Below are positions 33,992 through 42,407 of a stretch of DNA of 64,000 nt, in pieces. This DNA comes from an uncultured Trueperaceae bacterium (GTDB lineage Bacteria > Deinococcota > Deinococci > Deinococcales > Trueperaceae). A program made the translations under genes and the position numbers. The notes beneath the pieces were generated by a model. It saw nothing but the letters and a program-made list of their open reading frames with translations, was not told where the DNA came from and searched no databases. The stretch lies in contig CAJXOA010000002.1 in NCBI GenBank assembly GCA_913057685.1, positions 62,001-126,000 of the forward strand, in the 5' to 3' direction. How positions within the stretch are numbered: the stretch's first letter is position 1; each line of letters begins with the position of its first letter.

Positions 33992-35257
33992 TCAGGCGGG
34001 CGCCTCCAGCGCCGGGGTGGGCGCGAGGGGTTCCGCGTCGGTGGGGGTGGGGACGTGCCGCACCGCCCGCCACGCCAGGGCGAGGGCGGGCAGCAGCATC
34101 GCGTACGCGACCGCCATCGCGACCGTCACGCCGAGCGTCTGCTGCAGCACCCCGACCCCGAGGTAGGCGATGCCGGCCAGGCCCCACGTCACCCCGACCT
34201 GCATGCCGGTGGCGGCCCCCAACCGGTCGGGCGCCTCGTCCTGGGCCTGCGCGATCAAGAGCGGGATCACCGAGCTGGTGAACGCCCCGGCGAACGCCGC
34301 CGCGACCAGGAAGGCGGCGGTGGTGGGGGGCAGGATCAGGGTGGCGGCGAGGAACGGTCCGGCGGCGAGGAAGCTGCCCACGACCACCCACCGGCGCGGC
34401 CAGCGGGCGTCGATCAGGCCGATCCCCATCGAGCCGGCGGCGGCCGCCAACTGGTAGGCCGCCAAGCCCGCCGCCAACCACGGCGAGGTCGCCTCGAGGC
34501 CCCACCGGCCGGTCATCAACAGCGGCAGCGACGACAGGAAGGTCAGGTCGGCGGTCGCCTGCAGCGTCCCGATCGTCAGGAGGGCGCCCGACCGCCCCCG
34601 CAGGAGGGTCGTGTCGATGCTCGGCGGGCGGCCCCACCCCCGTCCGCCGCGCACGCCGCGCGGGGGCCGCGGGGCGGGCGGCTGGTGCGGAACGAACGCC
34701 AGGAAGCCGAGGGCGGCGAGGACGCCGCCCCACGCGAGGACGAGGACGCCCTCGGGTCCGGCCGCCTCGAGCAGCGCGAGGGCGAGGAGGGGGAACAACG
34801 CCACGCCGATCGGGCCGCCCGCGCCGTACACCCCGAGCGCCGTGGCGCCGCCCCCGGTGGAGCGCACGAGGGCCGCGGCGGCGGGGTGGAACAGCGCCGA
34901 GCCGAACCCGCCGGCGACGAGGACGGCGACGAGGAGCAGCGGGTGCTCGATGCTGGGCACGAGCGAGATCATCACGGCGACCGTGAGGACCCCGACCGCG
35001 GCGCTACGTCGGCGGCCCCACCGGTCGACGAGGGTGCCGCTGACCCCCTGCGCGACGTTGGAGGCGATCGCGACGAGCGTCACGAGGCTCGCGAGGGTCG
35101 CTTCGCCCCACCCGAAGCGCATCTGGATGCCGGGCAGGAACACCGGGAGGCCGTACACGAACGCGTCGTTCACGACGTGCGCGAGGGCGGCGAAGACCAC
35201 GAGGCGGCCTCCGCCGAGCACGAGCGCGTGCCGGCGGCGAAGGAGGGTGGCGCGCAT
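33992..35257 (-). CDS. MFS transporter
   Basis: A 421-residue membrane protein with about twelve helices in two halves joined by a Pro/Arg-rich loop near residues 190-215. The cytoplasmic loop 2-3 has DRWGRRRSAAVGVL, the MFS signature between helices. The N-terminus LAHVVNDAFVYGLPVFLPGIQMRFGW resembles the fosmidomycin-resistance/YfnC type of drug efflux MFS proteins. Substrate unknown. The start ATG 35257 has no Shine-Dalgarno, but its first base is the last base of the TGA ending a 54-codon upstream ORF (TGATG), so translation is probably coupled. Confidence 0.85.
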   Translation of the reverse strand: MRATLLRRRHALVLGGGRLVVFAALAHVVNDAFVYGLPVFLPGIQMRFGWGEATLASLVTLVAIASNVAQGVSGTLVDRWGRRRSAAVGVLTVAVMISLVPSIEHPLLLVAVLVAGGFGSALFHPAAAALVRSTGGGATALGVYGAGGPIGVALFPLLALALLEAAGPEGVLVLAWGGVLAALGFLAFVPHQPPAPRPPRGVRGGRGWGRPPSIDTTLLRGRSGALLTIGTLQATADLTFLSSLPLLMTGRWGLEATSPWLAAGLAAYQLAAAAGSMGIGLIDARWPRRWVVVGSFLAAGPFLAATLILPPTTAAFLVAAAFAGAFTSSVIPLLIAQAQDEAPDRLGAATGMQVGVTWGLAGIAYLGVGVLQQTLGVTVAMAVAYAMLLPALALAWRAVRHVPTPTDAEPLAPTPALEAPA

Positions 35258-35421
35258 CAGGAGCGCCGCTGCGGGGGGAGGTCCCAGCGACCGCCGAGCG
35301 GGGTCGTGGGGTGGACGCGGGGGAGGGGCGTCGCGTGGGGCCCGACGGGGACCCACGACGACGGCACGACGCACGAGGGGGACGCGCCGCGGAGGCGGCG
35401 AACACCCGAACACTGGTTCAT
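35257..35421 (-). other. Candidate 54-codon leader ORF upstream of the MFS gene
   Basis: ATG 35421 lies 11 nt after the -10 hexamer TAAAGT (35433-35438, minus strand), giving an almost leaderless message. The peptide starts MNQCSGVRRLRGASPSC and ends PPQRRS. Its TGA overlaps the MFS start as TGATG. It is Pro/Arg-rich without recognisable domain. It may serve as a translated leader that supplies ribosomes to the MFS gene, which lacks its own binding site. Confidence 0.4.
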
Positions 35422-35622
35422 GCGCAGGCTCGACTTTACGGAAACGAAAGGGTGGAGGGTCGTGGCGCGCACCCCCGCGTCCGGGGGTCCGTTCCGGCGG
35501 CCGGCGCGAAATCTACCCACGCGCCGTTCACGCGGTCAACCCCCCGCACGTCATGCGCCACGAGGCCCGTCCCCTGCGGGGGATTCGGGGTGCGCGCGCC
35601 CGGCGGTTGGTAGCCTCCTCGG
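35258..35622. promoter_or_regulatory. Divergent region between MFS transporter and Nudix gene
   Basis: It holds the MFS leader ORF (35257-35421) with its -10 TAAAGT at 35433-35438, in the only A/T-rich patch (35430-35450). It also holds the leaderless promoter of the Nudix gene with -10 TAGCCT at 35611-35616. The stretch 35460-35600 contains no other ORF or clear element. Confidence 0.45.
35611..35616 (+). promoter_or_regulatory. Leaderless promoter of the Nudix gene
   Basis: TAGCCT ends 6 nt before GTG 35623, so transcription should begin at or next to the start codon. There is no Shine-Dalgarno. This is the TAnnnT-N6-start pattern of leaderless genes in Deinococcus. Confidence 0.5.
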
Positions 35623-36255
35623 GTGAAGACCGACGCCGCCGAACCGTTCGACGTCCTCGACGCGGCCGGCCACCCGACCGGGGCCACCGCGGCGCGCGAC
35701 GTGGTGCACCGCGACGGCCTGTGGCATGCGGCGCTGCACGTGTGGATCGTCGATGCGACGGACCGCGTGTGGCTGCAGCGGCGGAGCGACGACAAGGACC
35801 TGGCGCCCGGCAAGGTCGACGTCGCGGTCGGGGGGCACCTCGCGGCGGGGGAGACGTGGGTCGACGCGTTGCGGGAGGCGGACGAGGAGCTCGGGCTGCC
35901 GCTCGCACCGTCCGACGTCGAGGTCCTGGGGGTGGTGCGCAGCGAACGGCGCTACCCGCACGCCACCGACCGGGAGGTGCAGACCGTCGCGGTCCACCGC
36001 ACCGAGCGGACCCTCGCCGACGTCCGCCTTCCCCCCGACGAGGTGGCGGCGGTCTACGCCGCGTCCCTCCCGCGCCTGCTCGCCTGGTGGCGCGACGACG
36101 TGCCCGCCGCGGTCGAGGGGCGCGACGCCCAGGGGCGCCCCGCGGGGGCGCTGCTGCACGCCGCCGACCGCATCGAGGAGGGGCGGGCGGGGACCCTCGA
36201 GGAACTCGCGCTGGTGGAGGCGTGGGGGCGGCGCGTCGGCCTGCGCGGCGCGTGA
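35623..36255 (+). CDS. Nudix hydrolase (IDI/YfcD-like)
   Basis: A 210-residue predicted metal-dependent pyrophosphohydrolase. The N-terminus EPFDVLDAAGHPTGATAARDVVHRDGLWHAALHVWI is typical of the isopentenyl-diphosphate-isomerase-like/YfcD Nudix group. The Nudix box GGHLAAGETWVDALREADEELG (GX5EX7REUXEE) is complete near residue 69. A second part of about 75 residues with ADRIEEGRAGTLEELAL follows, where YfcD-like enzymes are shorter. The start GTG 35623 is probably leaderless. It converges with rnj. Substrate unknown; isomerase activity is unlikely because the IDI active-site Cys/Glu context is not evident. Confidence 0.8.
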   Translation: MKTDAAEPFDVLDAAGHPTGATAARDVVHRDGLWHAALHVWIVDATDRVWLQRRSDDKDLAPGKVDVAVGGHLAAGETWVDALREADEELGLPLAPSDVEVLGVVRSERRYPHATDREVQTVAVHRTERTLADVRLPPDEVAAVYAASLPRLLAWWRDDVPAAVEGRDAQGRPAGALLHAADRIEEGRAGTLEELALVEAWGRRVGLRGA

Positions 36256-36274
36256 CGCCCGCACGACGCCCCCG

Positions 36275-36307
36275 CGACGCCGTCACGACGCCATCACGAC
36301 GCCGTCA
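36275..36307. repeat. Three tandem 11-bp repeats
   Basis: CGACGCCGTCA, CGACGCCATCA and CGACGCCGTCA follow each other at 36275-36285, 36286-36296 and 36297-36307, with a partial fourth. They lie in the convergent gap between the Nudix gene and rnj, directly before the terminator hairpin. Confidence 0.8.
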
Positions 36308-36311
36308 CGAC

Positions 36312-36344
36312 GTCGCGGCGCACCCGCATCGGGTGCGCCGCGAC
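36312..36344. terminator. Bidirectional terminator between Nudix gene and rnj
   Basis: A 14-bp perfect stem (36312-36325 with 36331-36344) closes a 5-nt loop GCATC. It lies between the ends of two convergent genes, 23 nt from the rnj stop. There is no strong U tract on either strand. Confidence 0.75.
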
Positions 36345-36366
36345 GGCGGGACGCCGGTGGCCGGCG

Positions 36367-38121
36367 TCAGTTCTCGATGACGGTGGGGACGATCAACGGC
36401 GTCCGCCCGGTCGCTTTGCGGAGGTAGCGGCGGACGGGGTAGAAGATGTCGTCGCGGACGTCGGAGAGCCGCCGTTTCTCGCGTTTGCCCTTCGCGAGCG
36501 CGTCGAGCGTGAGGCGGGTGACCTCCTTCTTCAGGGCGTCGTCGGCGCCGGCGACGCCGCGCACGATGACCTCCGCGGACGCCTTCTTGCCCATGAGGCC
36601 CATGATGACGACGACCCCTTCGCTGGACAGCGTCTGCCGGTCGCGAATGATCGGTTCCTGGATCTCGTCGCTGCTGCGCCCCATCGAGTCGATGTAGACG
36701 ACGCCCCCCTCGATCTCGCCCGTCACCTTCAGGTCGTCCTCGCTCAACTCCAGGATCGCGCCGTTCTGCGGGATGACGGTCTTCTTCGGGGGGCGCGGCA
36801 TCGACTCCGCCAACCAGGCGTGGTTCACCTGGTGGCGGGGTTCGCCGTGCCACGGAATGAAGTACTTCGGGCGCGCCAAATCGAGGATGAGTTTGAGTTC
36901 CTCCTGGCTGCCGTGCCCCGAGGCGTGCACCTTGTACTTGGGGGGGTAGAGGACTTTGACGCCGCGCTCGTACAGCAGGTTGATGACGCGGTTGACGGCC
37001 TCCTCGTTGCCGGGGATCGGGTTGCTGGACATGATGATCGTGTCGTCGTTCTGCAGCTCCACCTTGCGGTGCGTACCGGCCGCGAGGCGGGAGAGGGCCG
37101 CCATCGGTTGGCCTTGGCTGCCGGTCGTGATGATCATCAGGCGGTCGCTCTTCATCTCCGCGACCTGGTCCATGCTCAGGATCGGTTGTCGGGTCTCGAG
37201 GTAGCCGAGCTCCTGCGCGATGCGGGTCGCCTTCACCATGCTGCGCCCCTCGACCGCGACGCGCCGCCCGTGGCGTTCGGCGACCCGCACGAAGTTCTGG
37301 ATGCGGTGGACGTGACTGGAGAAGGTCGTCACGATCACCCGCCCGGGCGCCTTCGCGACGAGGTCGTCGACGGCGTTCATGACGTCGCGTTCCGACGGCG
37401 TGAAGCCCGGCCGTTCGCCGTTCGTGGAGTCGGACAACAACAACAGGACGCCCTCCGCACCGGCCGCCGCGATCTTCGCGAGGTGGCTGGTCTTGCCGTC
37501 GGCGGGGTGGTAGTCCAGCTTGAAGTCGCCGCTGTGCACGATCCGACCGAGCGGCGTGTGGATGATCAAGCCCGAGTTGTCGGGGATCGAGTGCGTCATG
37601 CGGAAGAAGTCGACGGTGAAGTGCTCGCTGATCTTGATGCGGTCGTCGGGCGTGATCTCGTGCAGGTCGACGTCGCCCTCGCTCAACTTGAACTCGTCGA
37701 ACTTGCCGCGCAACAGCCCCAACGTCAACTTCGCGCCGTACATGGGGATCTTGCGGGGCAACTGCTTGAGGATGTAGGGCAGCCCGCCGATGTGGTCCTC
37801 GTGACCGTGCGTCAGGACCCAGCCCTTGACGCGATCGATGTTCTCGATCAACCAGTCGACCTTGGGGACCAGCAGGTCCACGCCCAGCATGTCGGCGTCG
37901 GGGAACGCCAGGCCGCCGTCCACCATCAGGATCTCGCCGCCGTACTCGAAGGCGAACATGTTCTTGCCGATCTCGCCCATCCCGCCGAACGGGATGATGC
38001 GGATGCGGTCGGTGGGGCCGCTGGTCTTGCTGCGGCCGCCTCCGCCGCCGCCGCGGCGGCGTCCGCCCCGGCGGCTGGAACCGCTCCGTCGTCTCGGTGC
38101 GTTGGGTTTCGTTTCGCTCAT
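36367..38121 (-). CDS. rnj: Ribonuclease J
   Basis: A 584-residue metallo-beta-lactamase/beta-CASP nuclease with 5'-3' exo- and endoribonuclease activity in mRNA decay and rRNA maturation. The core starts at RIRIIPFGGMGEIGKNMF (about residue 39). The zinc motif HGHEDH is at 105-110. Further motifs are MTHSIPDNSG, LLLSDSTNGERPG and the beta-CASP SMVKATRIAQELGYL, with HASGHGSQEELKL and IPWHGEPRHQVNHAWLA. The first 38 residues are a basic RG-rich tract (RRRSGSSRRGGRRRGGGGGG) not found in Bacillus RNase J. The start is ATG 38121 with GAGGAG. It follows pnp by 85 nt on the same strand. Confidence 0.95.
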   Translation of the reverse strand: MSETKPNAPRRRSGSSRRGGRRRGGGGGGRSKTSGPTDRIRIIPFGGMGEIGKNMFAFEYGGEILMVDGGLAFPDADMLGVDLLVPKVDWLIENIDRVKGWVLTHGHEDHIGGLPYILKQLPRKIPMYGAKLTLGLLRGKFDEFKLSEGDVDLHEITPDDRIKISEHFTVDFFRMTHSIPDNSGLIIHTPLGRIVHSGDFKLDYHPADGKTSHLAKIAAAGAEGVLLLLSDSTNGERPGFTPSERDVMNAVDDLVAKAPGRVIVTTFSSHVHRIQNFVRVAERHGRRVAVEGRSMVKATRIAQELGYLETRQPILSMDQVAEMKSDRLMIITTGSQGQPMAALSRLAAGTHRKVELQNDDTIIMSSNPIPGNEEAVNRVINLLYERGVKVLYPPKYKVHASGHGSQEELKLILDLARPKYFIPWHGEPRHQVNHAWLAESMPRPPKKTVIPQNGAILELSEDDLKVTGEIEGGVVYIDSMGRSSDEIQEPIIRDRQTLSSEGVVVIMGLMGKKASAEVIVRGVAGADDALKKEVTRLTLDALAKGKREKRRLSDVRDDIFYPVRRYLRKATGRTPLIVPTVIEN

Positions 38122-38148
38122 GTCTCCTCGTTCGTGCGCCCGCGGCCT

Positions 38149-38202
38149 CGAACCGTGCGGTTCGGCCGGCGGGGCGCGACGGGGCGGCGGGTGTCGCCCC
38201 GT
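38149..38202 (-). terminator. Two hairpins between pnp and rnj
   Basis: ACGGGGCG/CGCCCCGT (38179-38186 with 38195-38202) and CGAACC/GGTTCG with a 4-nt loop (38149-38154 with 38159-38164) lie 5-60 nt after the pnp stop. They may terminate or process the rpsO-pnp message before rnj. No U tract follows, so some read-through into rnj is likely. Confidence 0.45.
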
Positions 38203-38206
38203 GCGG

Positions 38207-40384
<2,178 letters not shown>

Positions 40385-40459
40385 GAATGCTCCTTCGTCG
40401 TGCGTGCGTCGGTCCGCCACCCCCTGGCGGCGGGCCGGACCCCGGTGGGGTCAAGGGAA

Positions 40460-40487
40460 CCGTCCCTCCGGCGGGCCGGAGGGACGG
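40460..40487 (-). terminator. rpsO-pnp intergenic hairpin
   Basis: A 12-bp perfect stem CCGTCCCTCCGG/CCGGAGGGACGG (40460-40471 with 40476-40487) with a 4-nt loop, 96 nt after the rpsO stop. On the minus strand TTCCCTT follows. By position it matches the rpsO-pnp attenuator/processing hairpin known from other bacteria and may set the ratio of the two products. Confidence 0.7.
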
Positions 40488-40582
40488 CAAAGGGGACGCC
40501 GGCCTGGGGCCGGGACGTCCCGACGTTCCTGCGTTCACCGAGCGGCGAACCGTGGGGGAGGGTCGCGCGCTCGGGCGTCACG

Positions 40583-40852
40583 TCAGCGGCGTAGACCGAG
40601 TTCGCCGAGCAGCGCCTTGTAGCCGTCGTAGTCGGTCTTCTCCAGGTAGCTGAGGAGGCGCTTGCGCTTCCCGACCATCACCAGCAGGCCGCGCCGGCCG
40701 TGGTGGTCCTTCTTGTTCGCCTTGAGGTGCTCCGCGAGGTCCTCGATGCGGGCGGTGAGCAGCGCGATCTGCACGCGGGTCGAGCCGGTGTCGGTCGCGT
40801 CGCTCCCGAACCGTTCCACGATTTCGCGCTTGCGTTGAGCGTCGATGGCCAT
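40583..40852 (-). CDS. rpsO: Ribosomal protein S15
   Basis: The 89-residue small-subunit protein that binds the 16S rRNA central-domain three-way junction. The whole chain matches S15: [58 protein letters not shown] and the C-terminal [12 protein letters not shown]. The start is ATG 40852 with AAGGGAG. A leader of about 70 nt upstream contains the palindrome CGATC-GA-GATCG (minus strand), a possible S15 autoregulatory site. pnp follows. Confidence 0.97.
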   Translation of the reverse strand: MAIDAQRKREIVERFGSDATDTGSTRVQIALLTARIEDLAEHLKANKKDHHGRRGLLVMVGKRKRLLSYLEKTDYDGYKALLGELGLRR

Positions 40853-40927
40853 GATGACTCCCTTCAAATCGCGGCGACGGGATCGGATGCGGTAGAGAGA
40901 ACGATCTCGATCGCGCCAGCCGTCGAG

Positions 40928-40934
40928 TACTCTA
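40928..40934. promoter_or_regulatory. Shared divergent -10 element for rpsO and the kinase gene
   Basis: TACTCT on the plus strand (40928-40933) ends 6 nt before ATG 40940, so the kinase is predicted leaderless. The same bases read TAGAGT on the minus strand (40929-40934), facing rpsO about 75 nt away. Both fit TAnnnT. No -35 is obvious on either strand. Confidence 0.5.
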
Positions 40935-40939
40935 GCACG

Positions 40940-41896
40940 ATGGCCCGCCGGCGTGCGCCCCCCGACGCGTCGTCCGCACCGTCGACGACCCCGTCCCCCA
41001 CCCGCCCCCCGGAGGAGGTCGGCGCGTGGCTGGAGGCGGCGCTCGGCGAGGCCCCCCTCGCCTGGACGCCGCTCGCCTCGCCGCTCGCCGCCCGCGGCGC
41101 CGCCCGCGTCCACCGGATCGACGGTCCCCGCGGCCCGCGCGCCGTCCTGAAGCGGCACGCCGACGTCGCGAAGCACCGGCGCGAGGTCGCCACCCACCGC
41201 GCCGTCGCCGCCGTCCCCGCGCTCGCCGCCCGCACCCCCGCGCTGCTCGCCGCCACGGAACGTCCCGAACCGCGGCTGCTGATGCAGGTCGCACCGGGGA
41301 CGGCGGCGCCCCCACCGCCGACCGCGCCCCCCGCCGCCGTCCTCGCCGACGTCGGTGCGTACCTCGCCGCCCTCCACGCGACCCCGGTCGCGGGCACCGA
41401 CCCGCTGCCCGTCGGCGAGGCGATGCTGCGGCGGGCCGACGCCGCCCTCGCGTCGTTCCCGCCGCACCGCCGGGCGGAGGCGGAGCGGACGCGCGCCGCG
41501 GTCGCGGCGGCCGCACCGTCCCTCGCGGGGCGGGAACGGCGGCTCGCGCACCGCGACGTCGGGCCGCACAACTGGCGGCTCGACGGCGGGCGGCTCGCCG
41601 CCGTCCTCGATTTCGAGCACGCCCGCGCGGACCTCCCCGAGGTCGACCTCGCCCGCCTCGTCGTCACGTACGCCGCCGCCCCCGACGCGGTCCAAACGAT
41701 CCTCGCGGCGTACGCCGCGGCGGGCGGTCCGGCGCCGCTCGACGCCCGGGTCCTGTTCGCGGTGGCGCGCCTCGACGCCGCCGCCGCGGCGGCGTGGGCG
41801 GCGCGGCGGACGGGACCGGCGGCGCGCGCCGCCGCCGCCCAGGCGGAGGACGCGTGGGCGGCGTTGCGGCACCCCGGCGACGTCGCGCTACCCTGA
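40940..41896 (+). CDS. Phosphotransferase of the APH (aminoglycoside/choline kinase) fold
   Basis: A 318-residue kinase-like protein. The catalytic loop is [16 protein letters not shown] (H204, D206, N211), followed by the metal-binding [22 protein letters not shown]. The N-terminal lobe has [24 protein letters not shown], with Lys for ATP binding and a conserved Glu partner. The family includes aminoglycoside, choline, homoserine and fructosamine kinases; nothing here fixes the substrate. The first 28 residues are Pro/Ser-rich. Translation is predicted leaderless. Stop and downstream promoter overlap: the -10 of yjbQ lies in its last codons. Confidence 0.75.
   Translation: MARRRAPPDASSAPSTTPSPTRPPEEVGAWLEAALGEAPLAWTPLASPLAARGAARVHRIDGPRGPRAVLKRHADVAKHRREVATHRAVAAVPALAARTPALLAATERPEPRLLMQVAPGTAAPPPPTAPPAAVLADVGAYLAALHATPVAGTDPLPVGEAMLRRADAALASFPPHRRAEAERTRAAVAAAAPSLAGRERRLAHRDVGPHNWRLDGGRLAAVLDFEHARADLPEVDLARLVVTYAAAPDAVQTILAAYAAAGGPAPLDARVLFAVARLDAAAAAAWAARRTGPAARAAAAQAEDAWAALRHPGDVALP
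41889..41894 (+). promoter_or_regulatory. Leaderless promoter of yjbQ
   Basis: TACCCT ends 6 nt before ATG 41901 and overlaps the TGA of the kinase gene. No Shine-Dalgarno precedes the ATG. It allows yjbQ to be transcribed independently of the kinase. Confidence 0.45.
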
Positions 41897-41900
41897 CCGC

Positions 41901-42332
41901 ATGCCGCTGCGTGCCGCGACCCTCACGCTCCCGCCCCACCCGCGCGGCGTCCACCTCGTGCACGGTGCGTTACTGGACGGCGTCCGCGCGGCCGGGATGC
42001 CGCTCGACGCGACCGCGGCCGGGCTCCTGCACCTGCATTTGCTGCACACGTCGGCGGGCCTGTTCCTGACGGAGAACGCGTCGCCCGACGTCCGCCGCGA
42101 CCTGGACGCCTGGATGCGCGACGTCGTCCCCGACGGCTGGCCCGGCTTCCGGCACACCCTCGAGGGGCCGGACGACATGCCGGCGCACGTCGGGTCCGCC
42201 CTGGTCGGCGTGCAGCTCGCGCTGCCGGTGGAGGACGGTCGCCTGGTCCTGGGGCGCTGGCAGGGGATCGCCCTCGCGGAGTTCCGCGAGGACGGCGGCG
42301 CCCGCCGGGTGCGAGCGACGCTGCAGCACTGA
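41901..42332 (+). CDS. yjbQ: YjbQ/UPF0047 family protein (secondary thiamine-phosphate synthase type)
   Basis: A 143-residue protein with the full UPF0047 signature. GLLHLHLLHTSAGLFLTENASPDVRRDL is followed by DGWPGFRHTLEGPDDMPAHVGSALVGVQLALPV, LGRWQGIALAEFRE and RRVRATLQH. Conserved His residues in LLHTSAG, FRHTLEG and MPAHV probably bind a metal. E. coli YjbQ can replace thiamine-phosphate synthase weakly, but the main role of the family is not established. Length and motif order are those of the family. It is the last plus-strand gene before a convergent terminator. Confidence 0.9.
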   Translation: MPLRAATLTLPPHPRGVHLVHGALLDGVRAAGMPLDATAAGLLHLHLLHTSAGLFLTENASPDVRRDLDAWMRDVVPDGWPGFRHTLEGPDDMPAHVGSALVGVQLALPVEDGRLVLGRWQGIALAEFREDGGARRVRATLQH

Positions 42333-42341
42333 CGCGTCCGC

Positions 42342-42377
42342 GCGCCCCACGCGCCCCATGCGCCCCAGGCGCCCCAC
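42342..42377. repeat. Four tandem 9-bp repeats
   Basis: GCGCCCCAC, GCGCCCCAT, GCGCCCCAG and GCGCCCCAC at 42342-42377, each differing only in the last base. They lie between yjbQ and the convergent peptidase gene, just before the terminator hairpin, like the 11-bp repeats at 36275. Confidence 0.85.
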
Positions 42378-42383
42378 GTCCGG

Positions 42384-42404
42384 CCGGCGGGGCGCGCCCG
42401 CCGG
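42384..42404. terminator. Convergent terminator after yjbQ and the S9 peptidase
   Basis: CCGGCGGG (42384-42391) pairs with CCCGCCGG (42397-42404) around GCGCG. It touches the end of the peptidase gene (stop at 42408). There is no U tract. Confidence 0.55.
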
Positions 42405-42407
42405 GGG

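Noticed and set aside
36275-36307. Possible CRISPR array from the tandem 11-bp units
   Set aside because: Units are contiguous with no spacers and far too short; no cas genes are in the window.
42342-42377. Possible CRISPR or attachment site from the 9-bp units
   Set aside because: Contiguous simple tandem repeat between convergent genes; no integrase or mobile element nearby.
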